Origin: Streptomyces albicerus
Lineage (GTDB): Bacteria > Actinomycetota > Actinomycetes > Streptomycetales > Streptomycetaceae
Direction of reading: 5' to 3'
Assembly: GCF_008905045.1 (NCBI RefSeq)
Contig: NZ_VWMY01000001.1
Location: forward strand, 264,673 to 328,672
Length of the DNA: 64,000 bases
Positions 51,796-60,137 of this stretch are shown here, piece after piece. Position numbers and translations under genes: made by a program. The first letter of the stretch is position 1; each line of letters starts with the position of its first letter. Below the pieces are notes generated by a model. The model was given only the letters and a program-made list of their open reading frames with translations, was not told where the DNA came from and did not search any database.

Positions 51796-53352
51796 TCACA
51801 CCCGCCGCACACCCCCCGACCGCCGAAGCCGCCGCACCACAGACAACGGCACCACACCCGGCCTCGGCAGCGCAGGACCCGCAACCTCCGAGGCAGCGAA
51901 CTCGGCCTCCCACAGCCCGAGTTCCCGATCCCGAGGCCCGTGCACAACCATGGGATCGCCTGTCCCGAACACCCGTACCGGATGCGTCTCGTCCCACACC
52001 GCCCACCCCGGATCCCCGTCAACAGCGAACCGCACCCACGCCGAGTGCATCTCACCGGCAAGAGACTGCGGGGCCCCAGGCCCCGCAAGCTTCGCGGACT
52101 CGGGCACGTCGGCGGTGTCGAAGACGAAGCCGAGCTCCAGGGCATGGCAGGCACCCAGGCCGGGGACATTCGACGGCCAGGCGAACTCGTAGACGTACGA
52201 GGGTGCCCGGTGGGCGTCGGCGAGGCGGTGCAGCGGCACGCGCAGGAGAAAGTCGGTGACCAGCTGGCCCACCAGGTCGCCGGTGCTCGCGTCGGGGTGG
52301 GCCAGGCGGTAGCCGCGCGGGACCTCGGGACCGCAGCGGCAGCGGGCCATCGCGCCGGCCAGGGCGACCGGGCCGAGCCGGTCGATCCGCTCGAGCAGTC
52401 CGGTGGGCGCGAGCCACAGCCGGTACTCCTCGCTGGTCCAGCCCAGGAGCAGCTCGACATCCCGGGCCGGGCCGCCCTCGAGCAGCGCTTCCAGCGGGTC
52501 GCGCGGTACGAGGTCGCCGTCGACGACGATGCCGAAGGCGGGGCCGCCGAGGACCGGGCTGGCGCGGCGGCCGGCCTCGGCCTGGGCCTCGGCGAGGGCC
52601 GCGCGGTCGATGGTGGCGAACGCCTCGGCGGTGGCCGGGATCTTCAGCCGGGCGGCCATACGCCGCACCAGGCGCCGTACCTTGTCCCGTTCCGTCGCCT
52701 CGGGCGGGCCGCTCTGCAGCGCGGCCCGCCGGAACAGTCCCTGGGCGCGGGGGCTCGCCAGCAGTGCCCCGATGCTGATCGCGCCGGCGGACTCGCCGAA
52801 GACGGTCACCCGGTCCGGATCGCCGCCGAACTCGGCGATCGCGTCCCGAACCCACTCCAGCGCGGCGAGCTGGTCGCGCAGGCCCGGGTTGGCCGGAGCG
52901 TCCGGGAAGAGGCCGTAACCCTCCACGCCCAGGCGGTAGTTGAGGGAGACGAACACCACCCCGTCGCGGGCGAAGGACCGGCCGTCGTACACGGGCACCG
53001 CCGACGAGCCTCGGGTCAGCGCCCCGCCGTGGATCCACACCATGACCGGGAGCCGGGCGCCGGGGCCCGGCTCGGGGGTCCACACGTTCAGGTTGAGGAT
53101 GTCGTCGCCCGGCACGACCGGGTCGGAGAGCAGCTGCGCGAAGGCCTCGGAGTACGGCGGCTTGGGCGGCGTCGGCCCGAACGCGCCCGCGTCGCGCACA
53201 CCGTCCCAGGGATCGGGCGGGACGGGCGGCCGGAAGCGGCGGGGGCCGAAGGGCGGGGCGCCGTAGGGAATGCCACGGAACACGGCGAGGCCGTTCTCGT
53301 AACGGCCTCGTACGGCACCGTGAGGGGTGCTGACCACGGGACCCTCGGTCAT
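51796..53352 (-). CDS. Type-B carboxylesterase/lipase
   Basis: A 518-residue alpha/beta-hydrolase. The oxyanion HGG is at residues 108-110, Ser188 in FGESAGA, the acid residue in WTSEEYRL (Glu308 or Glu309) and His403 in GACHALELGFVF. ATG 53352 has GGGAGGAG upstream. It lacks a signal peptide, so it is likely cytosolic. It is divergent from a LacI regulator across 302 bp that carry two CGAAAnTTTCG boxes, so co-regulation is possible. Confidence 0.92.
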   Translation of the reverse strand: MTEGPVVSTPHGAVRGRYENGLAVFRGIPYGAPPFGPRRFRPPVPPDPWDGVRDAGAFGPTPPKPPYSEAFAQLLSDPVVPGDDILNLNVWTPEPGPGARLPVMVWIHGGALTRGSSAVPVYDGRSFARDGVVFVSLNYRLGVEGYGLFPDAPANPGLRDQLAALEWVRDAIAEFGGDPDRVTVFGESAGAISIGALLASPRAQGLFRRAALQSGPPEATERDKVRRLVRRMAARLKIPATAEAFATIDRAALAEAQAEAGRRASPVLGGPAFGIVVDGDLVPRDPLEALLEGGPARDVELLLGWTSEEYRLWLAPTGLLERIDRLGPVALAGAMARCRCGPEVPRGYRLAHPDASTGDLVGQLVTDFLLRVPLHRLADAHRAPSYVYEFAWPSNVPGLGACHALELGFVFDTADVPESAKLAGPGAPQSLAGEMHSAWVRFAVDGDPGWAVWDETHPVRVFGTGDPMVVHGPRDRELGLWEAEFAASEVAGPALPRPGVVPLSVVRRLRRSGGVRRV

Positions 53353-53518
53353 TCGACCATCTCCTCCCACTGCGGGAACCACAGGGTCTGCCCCCACAGC
53401 GCATCACAGAACGCCCGTGTCACGCAGCCCCAAAAGGTCGAAATCCGCCGTGTACCCGCCCGCCCGCCGGGATGGGGCGGCGCGAGGAAGCCGCCCACGA
53501 CCTGCGCGTTCGACATTT

Positions 53519-53529
53519 CGAAAGTTTCG
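53519..53529. promoter_or_regulatory. CGAAAnTTTCG box 1 (LacI-type operator)
   Basis: CGAAAGTTTCG, perfect dyad with one central base. It lies 126 bp ahead of the LacI start and 167 bp ahead of the divergent carboxylesterase start. The pattern matches the XlnR/BxlR-type motif CGAA-n-TTCG described for Streptomyces sugar repressors. Confidence 0.6.
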
Positions 53530-53587
53530 GCCCCGTGGAATTCCGTTGAATACCGGCTCTTCCACGGCGAGTCGCGGCGGCCTTACT

Positions 53588-53605
53588 GTAGGAAGCGCTT
53601 TCTAC
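53588..53605. promoter_or_regulatory. AAGCGCTT-centred dyad in the LacI promoter
   Basis: GTAGGAAGCGCTTTCTAC is an 18-bp palindrome with one mismatched pair. It is placed between boxes 1 and 2. Twelve of its bases recur exactly ahead of the acetylesterase gene (37834-37845). Confidence 0.55.
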
Positions 53606-53606
53606 C

Positions 53607-53617
53607 CGAAACTTTCG
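53607..53617. promoter_or_regulatory. CGAAAnTTTCG box 2 (LacI-type operator)
   Basis: CGAAACTTTCG, the exact reverse complement of box 1, 38 bp ahead of the LacI start codon. It probably overlaps the promoter and mediates autorepression. Confidence 0.65.
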
Positions 53618-53654
53618 TCGGCCCTCGGGACGGGGCCTAGAGAGGTGGGCTTTC

Positions 53655-54683
53655 ATGGTGCGTACCGGGAGCGTGGCCGGGCCGACCCTCGCGGTCGTCG
53701 CCCGCGAGGCGGGCGTGTCCGTGCCGACGGCCTCGAAGGTGGTCAACGGCCGCGAGGACGTCGCTCCGGAGACCCGCCGCCGGGTCACGGAGGCGCTCGA
53801 CCGCCTCGGCTATGTGCGCAGACCCCGGTTCGACGCGGTGAAGTCACCCGGCCTGGTCGATCTCGTCGTGCACTCGCTGGAGAGCTCCTGGTCGGGCGCG
53901 ATCCTGCACGGGGTGGAGGAGGCGGCGCACGACGCGGGCCTCGAGGTGGTGGTCTCGGCGGGCCTCACCCGGACCCGGGGCGGCCGACCCGAGCGTGGCT
54001 GGCTCGACAAGCTCTCCACGCGCGGCTCCTCCGGGGTGCTGTTCAACCTCGCCGAGCTGACCCCGTCCCAGTACGCCTGGCTGGAGCAGCACCGCATCCC
54101 GTTCGTCCTGATCGACCCGGTACTCGAGCCGCCGCCCGGTGTCGTCTCGGTCGGCGCGGCCAACTGGCACGGTGGTGTGACCGCGACCGAGCACCTGCTC
54201 GCCCTCGGCCACGAACGCATCGCGGTCATAGCCGGCTACCGCCGCAAGATGTGCAGCAGCGCGCGCGTCGCCGGCTACCGCTCGGCCCTCGCGGCGGCCG
54301 GTATCCGCCACCGCCCCGAGTACCTGCGCTACGGCAGCTTCGACGAGACCGCGGCGCACCGGAGGATGCTGGAGCTCCTTGATCTGCCGGAGCCGCCCAC
54401 GGCCGTCTTCGTCTGCTCGGACCGGATGGCCCTCGGTGTGTTCCGCGCCCTTGCCGAGCGGGGGCTGTCCGTGCCGGGCGATGTCAGTGTGGTCGGGTTC
54501 GATGACTTGCCCGAGGCGCACTGGGCTTCGCCGGCCTTGACGACCGTCCGCCAGCCGCTTTCGGAGATGGCTGCGACGGCGCTGCGCTTGCTTGTGCGGA
54601 TGATGGCGGGGGAGCAGCCTGAGGGGACTCGGACGGAGTTGTCTACGCGGTTGGTTGTGCGGGCTAGTACGGCGCCGTGTTGA
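53655..54683 (+). CDS. LacI family transcriptional regulator
   Basis: A 342-residue repressor. The helix-turn-helix is LAVVAREAGVSVPTASKVVNGREDVAPETRRRV (about residues 12-44), followed by the hinge and a periplasmic-binding-protein-like ligand domain (DLVVHSLESSWSGAILHGVEEAA, VGFDDLPEAHWASPALTTVRQPL). LacI proteins sense sugars. Its promoter holds two CGAAAnTTTCG boxes and one AAGCGCTT dyad; the next convergent gene, encoding a ThuA-like protein, has a third CGAAAnTTTCG box. A regulon that includes itself, the ThuA-like gene and perhaps the esterase is inferred. Confidence 0.94.
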   Translation: MVRTGSVAGPTLAVVAREAGVSVPTASKVVNGREDVAPETRRRVTEALDRLGYVRRPRFDAVKSPGLVDLVVHSLESSWSGAILHGVEEAAHDAGLEVVVSAGLTRTRGGRPERGWLDKLSTRGSSGVLFNLAELTPSQYAWLEQHRIPFVLIDPVLEPPPGVVSVGAANWHGGVTATEHLLALGHERIAVIAGYRRKMCSSARVAGYRSALAAAGIRHRPEYLRYGSFDETAAHRRMLELLDLPEPPTAVFVCSDRMALGVFRALAERGLSVPGDVSVVGFDDLPEAHWASPALTTVRQPLSEMAATALRLLVRMMAGEQPEGTRTELSTRLVVRASTAPC

Positions 54684-54715
54684 TTTGGGTGGGGTGGAGT
54701 CTGCGGGTCGTCTGG

Positions 54716-54752
54716 GGCTGGTCGCGCAGTTCCCCGCGCCCCTTACGGGCGC
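54716..54752 (-). repeat. Dispersed 3' hairpin repeat, copy D (reverse)
   Basis: The same element as copies A-C on the other strand. Read on the minus strand it is GCGCCCGTAAGGGGCGC followed by GGGGAACTGCGCGACCAGCC. It lies 30 bp after the ThuA-like gene stop and in that gene's orientation. Confidence 0.8.
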
Positions 54753-54782
54753 GTCTGACGGGGCGCGTCCGAAGGGGCACGG

Positions 54783-55466
54783 TCAGAAGGCGGCCGCCCA
54801 GGTGATTCCGCCGAGCAAGTGCTGGCGGAAGTCCGGGTCCTCGTATGCCTCCGGGGCGTGGCCCAGTGCGGTGTAGAAGACCCTGCCCGCCCCCTGTTCG
54901 CGGCACCACACGAGGGGGTGGTCGTTGCCCATTTCGCCTCCGTTGTACGAGGTCTCGTCGGCGGAGGCCAGTACGCGCGCCGCGCCGCGCGGGTTCGTGC
55001 GGAAGTCGTACCACTCGTCCGTGAAGTCCCAGACGGCGGGCAGATGGCGGGTGGCCGGGTGATCGCGGTCCTCCACCAGGGCCTTGCCCAGCTGGTGGTC
55101 GGGGTGCCGTGCGAAGCGGGCCCCGAGCAGTTCGCCGTAGTACGGCCAGTCGTACTCGGTGCAGGCCGCCGCGTGCACTCCGACGAAGCCGCCGCCCGCC
55201 TCGACGTACGCGGCGAGGTGCTCCCGGCCCGCGGGCGTCAGGACGTCCCCGCTGGTGGAGAGGAAGACGACGGCGGCGTATGGACCGAGGGGAGCGTCGA
55301 AGATCGCGGGGTCTTCCGTCGCGTAGACGGTGAAGCCGTGCGCGGCCCCGAGCGAGCGCACGGCCGCGATGCCGTCCGGGATCGACTCGTGGCGGTAGGC
55401 CGTGGTGCGGGTGTAGACGAGGACACGGGGTTCGAGGACACGCGGTCCGAGGTGCTGCGCTGCCAT
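54783..55466 (-). CDS. ThuA domain protein (trehalose utilisation-type)
   Basis: A 227-residue protein of the ThuA family, a class I glutamine amidotransferase-like fold implicated in sugar utilisation. Landmarks are VLVYTRTTAYRHESIPDGIAAV, the central GGGFVGVHAAACTEYDWPYYGELLGARFARHP and RVFYTALGHAPEAYEDPDFR near the C-terminus. The cytosolic protein has no signal peptide. A perfect CGAAATTTTCG operator lies 54 bp ahead of its start, matching those of the LacI gene next to it, so sugar-induced expression is expected. Confidence 0.92.
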   Translation of the reverse strand: MAAQHLGPRVLEPRVLVYTRTTAYRHESIPDGIAAVRSLGAAHGFTVYATEDPAIFDAPLGPYAAVVFLSTSGDVLTPAGREHLAAYVEAGGGFVGVHAAACTEYDWPYYGELLGARFARHPDHQLGKALVEDRDHPATRHLPAVWDFTDEWYDFRTNPRGAARVLASADETSYNGGEMGNDHPLVWCREQGAGRVFYTALGHAPEAYEDPDFRQHLLGGITWAAAF

Positions 55467-55519
55467 GGGATCCGACTCTATTTCCCGGGCGGGGCGATCC
55501 CTGGCGTGTGCGGGAAGCC

Positions 55520-55530
55520 CGAAATTTTCG
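55520..55530. promoter_or_regulatory. CGAAAnTTTCG box 3, upstream of the ThuA-like gene
   Basis: CGAAATTTTCG, extended to a 13-bp dyad CCGAAATTTTCGG (55519-55531). It is 54 bp ahead of the ThuA-like start codon and is the third match to the LacI promoter boxes. Confidence 0.65.
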
Positions 55531-55591
55531 GATCAGCAGGGCGGTTCGACCGGCGAGCCCGCGCGGTGGCTCCGTTAAATGAGCAGGCGGC

Positions 55592-56233
55592 TCAACCCGT
55601 CGTCCCCACCTCGTTGTTGGGCGCCCCGTCGCCCACCGGCGGCAGGTCCCCGCGCTCTACCGGCTCGGTGGCGGCACCCTCGGGCGCCGGGGGCATGAGG
55701 GCGGTCAGTTCGTTGGCGTCCGGCCGGTGCACCGCCTCGGCGGCCTCGCGCAGGACGGCACGGTCCACGTGGTTGGCGTCAGCGCTGAGCCGAACGACGT
55801 GGCCGTCGCGGGGTATCGCGTACTCGTGCTGGTCACCGGCCTTCCGGTACCAGGCGTCCCCATCGCGCTCACAGGTGACCTTCTCCCCCGACACCTCACC
55901 CACCGGCTTCTTCGCGCAGCTCTCCCCGGTGAGCGTCCCCCGGTCCACGAAGAGCCCGAGCTGAGCGCCACCCTCCTGGGACACGTACGCGGCGGAGAAA
56001 CCATCGCCCCCGTACACCCCCACCGACTGCTGGGCAACGGTGAACCCGGGAGCCTCGGTGACGTACACATGCTCCGGCGCGACTCCCAAGGCCCGTGCAC
56101 GGGCGTCGAGTTCGGCGGGGTCAGCCGCGCTGCCCGTCCCCGAGTCGGCCCCGGCCCCCGCCTCCTCCGTACCGCAGGAGACGAGCAGCAGAGGCAGCAA
56201 CAGAAGCGGCAGGACGCGCGCGGCACGGATCAT
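55592..56233 (-). CDS. Secreted lipoprotein of unknown function
   Basis: A 213-residue lipoprotein: the signal peptide MIRAARVLPLLLLPLLLVSCG carries a lipobox with Cys20. ATG 56233 was preferred for spacing; ATG 56242 is three codons earlier. The mature part has an acidic, Gly-rich N-terminus, then a mixed alpha/beta domain (APGFTVAQQSVGVYGGDGFSAAY, GEKVTCERDGDAWYRKAGDQHEYAI) and an acidic tail. No known domain was recognised. It is 65 bp from the DUF4389 gene on the same strand. Confidence 0.78.
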   Translation of the reverse strand: MIRAARVLPLLLLPLLLVSCGTEEAGAGADSGTGSAADPAELDARARALGVAPEHVYVTEAPGFTVAQQSVGVYGGDGFSAAYVSQEGGAQLGLFVDRGTLTGESCAKKPVGEVSGEKVTCERDGDAWYRKAGDQHEYAIPRDGHVVRLSADANHVDRAVLREAAEAVHRPDANELTALMPPAPEGAATEPVERGDLPPVGDGAPNNEVGTTG

Positions 56234-56298
56234 GAGGCTCATCCTGCCGCAAGGGTGTGCCCATGCCCCTCCGATAATCAGGTGCTCGGGTACCCGGC

Positions 56299-56946
56299 TC
56301 AGGGTTCGCTCGGCCCCTGGTCCAGGCGGTACGGCGGGTAGACGTCCGTCAGGAGCGCCCCGTACGCGAGGACGCGGATCGCCCAGCGGTGCAGCCCCAC
56401 GTTCAGGTCGTACATGCCTCGCGGATAGCGGCCGGTGAACAGCAGCGAGACGCCCGCGTAGAAGGCCAGCAGGCCCGCGAGACCGCCCGTGAAGCGGGCG
56501 CCTCCCGTGAGGAAGAGGACCACGAGAAGCTGCGGCAGCACCAGAAGCCACCACTTGACGAGAAAGAGGCCGCGGGAGAACTCCTCGGCGCGAGCGACCT
56601 CCAGATGAGCCGGGTAGTCGGGCACGTCCGCCAGCGTGAAGGGCGGATAGCGATCCGTGCCGAGCGACCCGTACGCGTAGTACGCCACCCGCCAACTCCA
56701 GCGCAGTACCCCGACGTTGAAGCCGAACAGGGCACGCGGATAGCCGCCGGTGATCAGGATCGCGAAGAAGGCGATCACGGTCACGACCAGGAAGGCGACC
56801 CAGAGAAAGGCGAGGATGACGTAGTGCGGGATCGCCAGCAGCCATTTGACCAGCCACAGCCAGCGCGACGGGCCGGGGTCGTACACCGCTTCCAGGGTGA
56901 CCGGGTTCTTCGGGTAGTCGTGCAGCGCGGTGGTCACGTGGGACAT
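56299..56946 (-). CDS. DUF4389 integral membrane protein
   Basis: A 215-residue membrane protein with two tandem DUF4389 halves, each with two helices and the motif G-x-YPRALFGFNVGVLRWSWRVAYYAY (first) or GRYPRGMYDLNVGLHRWAIRVLAYG (second). YPPF and YPPY follow each half. ATG 56946 has GGAGAGG upstream. The function of the family is unknown. The adjacent lipoprotein gene follows on the same strand. Confidence 0.87.
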   Translation of the reverse strand: MSHVTTALHDYPKNPVTLEAVYDPGPSRWLWLVKWLLAIPHYVILAFLWVAFLVVTVIAFFAILITGGYPRALFGFNVGVLRWSWRVAYYAYGSLGTDRYPPFTLADVPDYPAHLEVARAEEFSRGLFLVKWWLLVLPQLLVVLFLTGGARFTGGLAGLLAFYAGVSLLFTGRYPRGMYDLNVGLHRWAIRVLAYGALLTDVYPPYRLDQGPSEP

Positions 56947-57113
56947 TCCGTTCCTCTCCACCCGGCGGCCGCGGAATAGATCCGCCCGCTTTTGCCCGCA
57001 TACGAACCTTTCTCCCCGTGTACCGCCGGGTGGAGGACTGCGCAAGGAGCCTCGTCGGAACCGCGTCCGATTCGTTCAAGACCGGCCGTCCGCCGCCTGC
57101 CTACCTTGGTTCC

Positions 57114-57518
57114 ATGACTCCACGATTCGACGTTATCGGCCTCGTCGTCTCCGACATGGCCGCCTCACTCGCCTTCTACCGCCGCCTGGGTCTCGGCTTC
57201 CCCGAGGGCTCCGAGAAGGAGCCCCACGTCGAGGCGGACCTGCCGGGCGGCCTGCGCTTCGCACTCGACACGGAGGCCACGATCCGCTCGTTCCACCCCG
57301 ACTGGCAGCCGCCGACGGGCGGAGGGAGGGTCGGCCTGGCCTTCCTGTGCGACAGCCCCGCAGACGTCGACGCCACGTACGAGGACCTGATCGCCGCCGG
57401 CTACCAGAGCGAACTCAAGCCGTGGAACGCCGAATGGGGCATGCGGTACGCGGTGGTACGAGACCCGGACGGCAACGGGGTGGACCTGTTCGCACATCTC
57501 AGCAACAGCGCCCCGTGA
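57114..57518 (+). CDS. VOC/glyoxalase-fold protein
   Basis: A 134-residue protein with the vicinal-oxygen-chelate fold (PRFDVIGLVVSDMAASLAFYRRLGL, YAVVRDPDGNGVDLFAHL). It is likely a dioxygenase-like or drug-binding protein. TACCTT at 57102-57107 ends 6 bases before ATG 57114, so the message may be leaderless; the longer frame upstream is unsupported. It is convergent, 2 bp apart, with an AraC-type regulator; VOC/AraC pairs of this kind are common in Streptomyces. Confidence 0.88.
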   Translation: MTPRFDVIGLVVSDMAASLAFYRRLGLGFPEGSEKEPHVEADLPGGLRFALDTEATIRSFHPDWQPPTGGGRVGLAFLCDSPADVDATYEDLIAAGYQSELKPWNAEWGMRYAVVRDPDGNGVDLFAHLSNSAP

Positions 57519-57520
57519 GC

Positions 57521-58240
57521 TCAACGGCGAAGCAGTTCCCCCAACGGCGCCCCCGCCAACCCCCGTACCTCACGCGCCAGATGGGCCTGGTCGGCATACC
57601 CCGCAAGCGCGGCCGTATCCACCAGAGCCACCCCATCCCGAGCCAGCCGCAAGGCCCGCTGCAACCGCAGCACCCGGGCCAGCATCTTCGGCCCGTACCC
57701 GAACGCTGCCAACGCCCGCCGATGCAACTGCCGTTCACTCCACCCCACCGCATCCGCGATCGAGGCAACGGACCGCCCCGCGGACAACCCCGCCACAGCA
57801 CCCCGTAGCCACGGATCGGGCGGCTCGACATCAGCCGCCCGCTCGACGGCCAAAGCCTCGAGCGCACCGGCGGGGTCGCCCGCCGCGTCGACCCGCTCGG
57901 TCAGCCGCCGGACGGCCCCCGCGTTCCACACATCCGCGAGATCGACCCGCTGATCACGCAGTTCATGAGCCGGTACACCGAGATAGGAGGGCGCGGTCCC
58001 GGGGAAGAACCGAATCCCCGCGAACCGCGTGCCCCCGGCCTCGTCGCTCACGTAGGCACGCGTGTCGGGCCCCGCGACGAAGAGCCGCCCCTCCGTCCAG
58101 AGCAGGTCCATACACCCGTCGGGCAGCACCGGAGCGACGTCACCCGGCACAGCGGTACGGGTCCACACGACCGCACCCGCGAGCCGCGACGCCCGCTCCC
58201 GATACGGCGTCGGCGACAGGTCCACGTACAACTCGGCCAC
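57521..58240 (-). CDS. AraC family regulator with DUF6597-like sensor domain
   Basis: A 239-residue regulator. GTG 58240 was chosen because it gives the typical start ([27 protein letters not shown]); a TTG two codons earlier is possible. The N-terminal half has [23 protein letters not shown] and [23 protein letters not shown], typical of DUF6597 sensors. The C-terminus has the AraC helices ([40 protein letters not shown]). It probably controls the convergent VOC gene. Confidence 0.9.
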   Translation of the reverse strand: MAELYVDLSPTPYRERASRLAGAVVWTRTAVPGDVAPVLPDGCMDLLWTEGRLFVAGPDTRAYVSDEAGGTRFAGIRFFPGTAPSYLGVPAHELRDQRVDLADVWNAGAVRRLTERVDAAGDPAGALEALAVERAADVEPPDPWLRGAVAGLSAGRSVASIADAVGWSERQLHRRALAAFGYGPKMLARVLRLQRALRLARDGVALVDTAALAGYADQAHLAREVRGLAGAPLGELLRR

Positions 58241-58250
58241 AGCCAAAAGG

Positions 58251-59186
58251 CTACGCCGCCCTCGTCCGATGCTCCTGCGGGCTGACCCCGTAGACCCGCT
58301 TGAAGGCGCTGGACAGCGCGAACGCGCTGCCGTACCCGACCTGGCGGGCGATCGCCTCGAGGGTGTCCCCGGTGTCGCGCAGCCGGTCCGCGGCGAGGGC
58401 GAGACGCCAGCCCGTCAGGTACGTCATCGGGGGCTCGCCCACGAGTTCACTGAAGCGGCGGGCGAGCGCGGCCCGCGAGACGCCGGCCTTCGCGGCGAGG
58501 GAGGCGACCGTCCAGGGGTGGGCCGGATCGTCCTGGAGGAGCCGCAGTACGCGGCCCACCACGGGATCCGCGAGTGCCCGGTACCAGGCGGGTGCCGCGG
58601 CCTCCGGGCGGGAGAACCAGGCCCGCAGCGAGGCGATGACCAGCAGGTCGAGCAGCCGGTCGAGGACGACCTCCTGGCCGGGCTCGTCGCGCACGATCTC
58701 CTCGCTGAGCAGCGGGGTCAGCGGGCACTGCCACACGTCGGAGGTCAGGGTCACCAGCGGCGGCAGGGCGTCAAGGAGCCGCCCGCTGACCTCGCCCTGC
58801 ATCGGGTACGTCCCGATCAGCATCACCATGGAGCCGTCGAGCCGCTCGCCCCAGGTGCGGACGCCGAGGTCCATGGTTCCCCGCATCGAGCGCCCGTCCG
58901 GGTACGTGCACTCCTGGTTCGGCAGGATCACCGCGATCGGCGCGGTCGAGGGGTCGTCGGCGCAGGTGTACGGGTCGGGGCCGCGCGCGATGGCGAGGTC
59001 GCCTGCCCGCAGCAGCACCGGCTCCCCGGAGTCGGGCATGATCCAGGACTCGCCGCGGACCATGAGCATGACGGTGAGCGGGGCGCGGTCCTCGATGCGG
59101 ATGGACCAGGGTGGCTCGAAACACGCCCGGATCATGAAGGCGCCACGCGCGCGTGGACCCTCCAGAAGGCCTGCGAGTGCGTCCAT
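58251..59186 (-). CDS. AraC family regulator with cupin domain
   Basis: A 311-residue regulator: the N-terminal cupin-like domain ([40 protein letters not shown]) is followed by an AraC DNA-binding pair ([72 protein letters not shown]). It is divergent from an NmrA-like gene with an inverted repeat between them, so control of that gene is likely. Confidence 0.92.
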   Translation of the reverse strand: MDALAGLLEGPRARGAFMIRACFEPPWSIRIEDRAPLTVMLMVRGESWIMPDSGEPVLLRAGDLAIARGPDPYTCADDPSTAPIAVILPNQECTYPDGRSMRGTMDLGVRTWGERLDGSMVMLIGTYPMQGEVSGRLLDALPPLVTLTSDVWQCPLTPLLSEEIVRDEPGQEVVLDRLLDLLVIASLRAWFSRPEAAAPAWYRALADPVVGRVLRLLQDDPAHPWTVASLAAKAGVSRAALARRFSELVGEPPMTYLTGWRLALAADRLRDTGDTLEAIARQVGYGSAFALSSAFKRVYGVSPQEHRTRAA

Positions 59187-59211
59187 GAACCCAGCGTAGA
59201 CGGGCTCTTAT

Positions 59212-59238
59212 GGGAACGAGAGGTTCAGCGATGTTCCC
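59212..59238. promoter_or_regulatory. Inverted repeat between AraC and NmrA-like genes
   Basis: GGGAAC (59212-59217) and GTTCCC (59233-59238) form a dyad with a 15-bp spacer in the 80-bp divergent region. It is a candidate binding site for the AraC-type protein. Confidence 0.35.
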
Positions 59239-59266
59239 TTTCCTCGTGCGGCCGTTGACTGGACTC

Positions 59267-60103
59267 ATGACGGAGAACACACGGAACGAGACGGTGTTGG
59301 TGACGGGGGCCTCGGGCAAGACGGGGCGTCAGGTGGCGGATGCGGCGAAGGCCGCCGGGTTCGGCGTACGGGCCGCTTCGCGCGGTGGTGAGGTGCGCTT
59401 CGACTGGTACGACTCCTCGACGTGGGACGAGGCGTTGCGGGGCGCGGACGCGGCGTATCTGGCGTACACGCCGGACGTGGGCGCGCCGGGCGCGGACCAG
59501 AGCATCGCCGCGTTCGCTCGGCGGGCGCAGGAGCTCGGCGTACGCCGTCTGGTGCTGCTGTCGGCGATCGGTGAGCGGCAGGCGGAACCGGCCGAGCGGG
59601 CGCTGCGCGAGTCGGGCGCGCAGTGGACGATCGTACGGGCGACCTGGTTCATGCAGAACTTCAGCGAGGGCCTGCTGCTGGCGGGCGTACAGAGCGGCGA
59701 GTTCGTGTTCCCGGCGGGTGAGGCGCCGCAGCCGTTCATCGACACGCGCGACATCGCGGACGTGGTCGTGAAGGCGCTGGCCGACTCCTCGTACGCGGGG
59801 CGGACCCTGGAGATCACGGGGGCGCGGCTGCTGTCCTTCCGCGAGGCCATGGCGGAGATCTCCGCCGCAGCGGGCCGGGAGATCCGCTACGTGCCGGTGT
59901 CGGTGAAGGAGTACGGCGCCATCCTGGCCGGGTTCGGGCTTTCGCCCGAGGAGGTCGCGTTCACGGAGGAGGTCTTCGAGGGGCTGCTCGACGGCACCGA
60001 CGGCAAGGCGACCGACGACGTCCGGCAGGTCCTGGGCCGTGCGCCGCGCGACTTCACGGACTTCGCGCGGGAGCACACGGCGGCGGGTGTGTGGAAGGTC
60101 TGA
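59267..60103 (+). CDS. NmrA-like NAD(P)-binding protein
   Basis: A 278-residue atypical short-chain dehydrogenase. The dinucleotide motif GASGKTGRQ is at residues 14-22, and LRESGAQWTIVRATWFMQNFSEG is the typical NmrA/YtfG-like segment. The SDR Tyr-x3-Lys pair is absent, so it may be a redox sensor or a quinone reductase. The gene is divergent from an AraC regulator, which probably induces it. Confidence 0.9.
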   Translation: MTENTRNETVLVTGASGKTGRQVADAAKAAGFGVRAASRGGEVRFDWYDSSTWDEALRGADAAYLAYTPDVGAPGADQSIAAFARRAQELGVRRLVLLSAIGERQAEPAERALRESGAQWTIVRATWFMQNFSEGLLLAGVQSGEFVFPAGEAPQPFIDTRDIADVVVKALADSSYAGRTLEITGARLLSFREAMAEISAAAGREIRYVPVSVKEYGAILAGFGLSPEEVAFTEEVFEGLLDGTDGKATDDVRQVLGRAPRDFTDFAREHTAAGVWKV

Positions 60104-60137
60104 GACCTGTCGGCCCAACCCTGAGCCCCCGTCGCGG

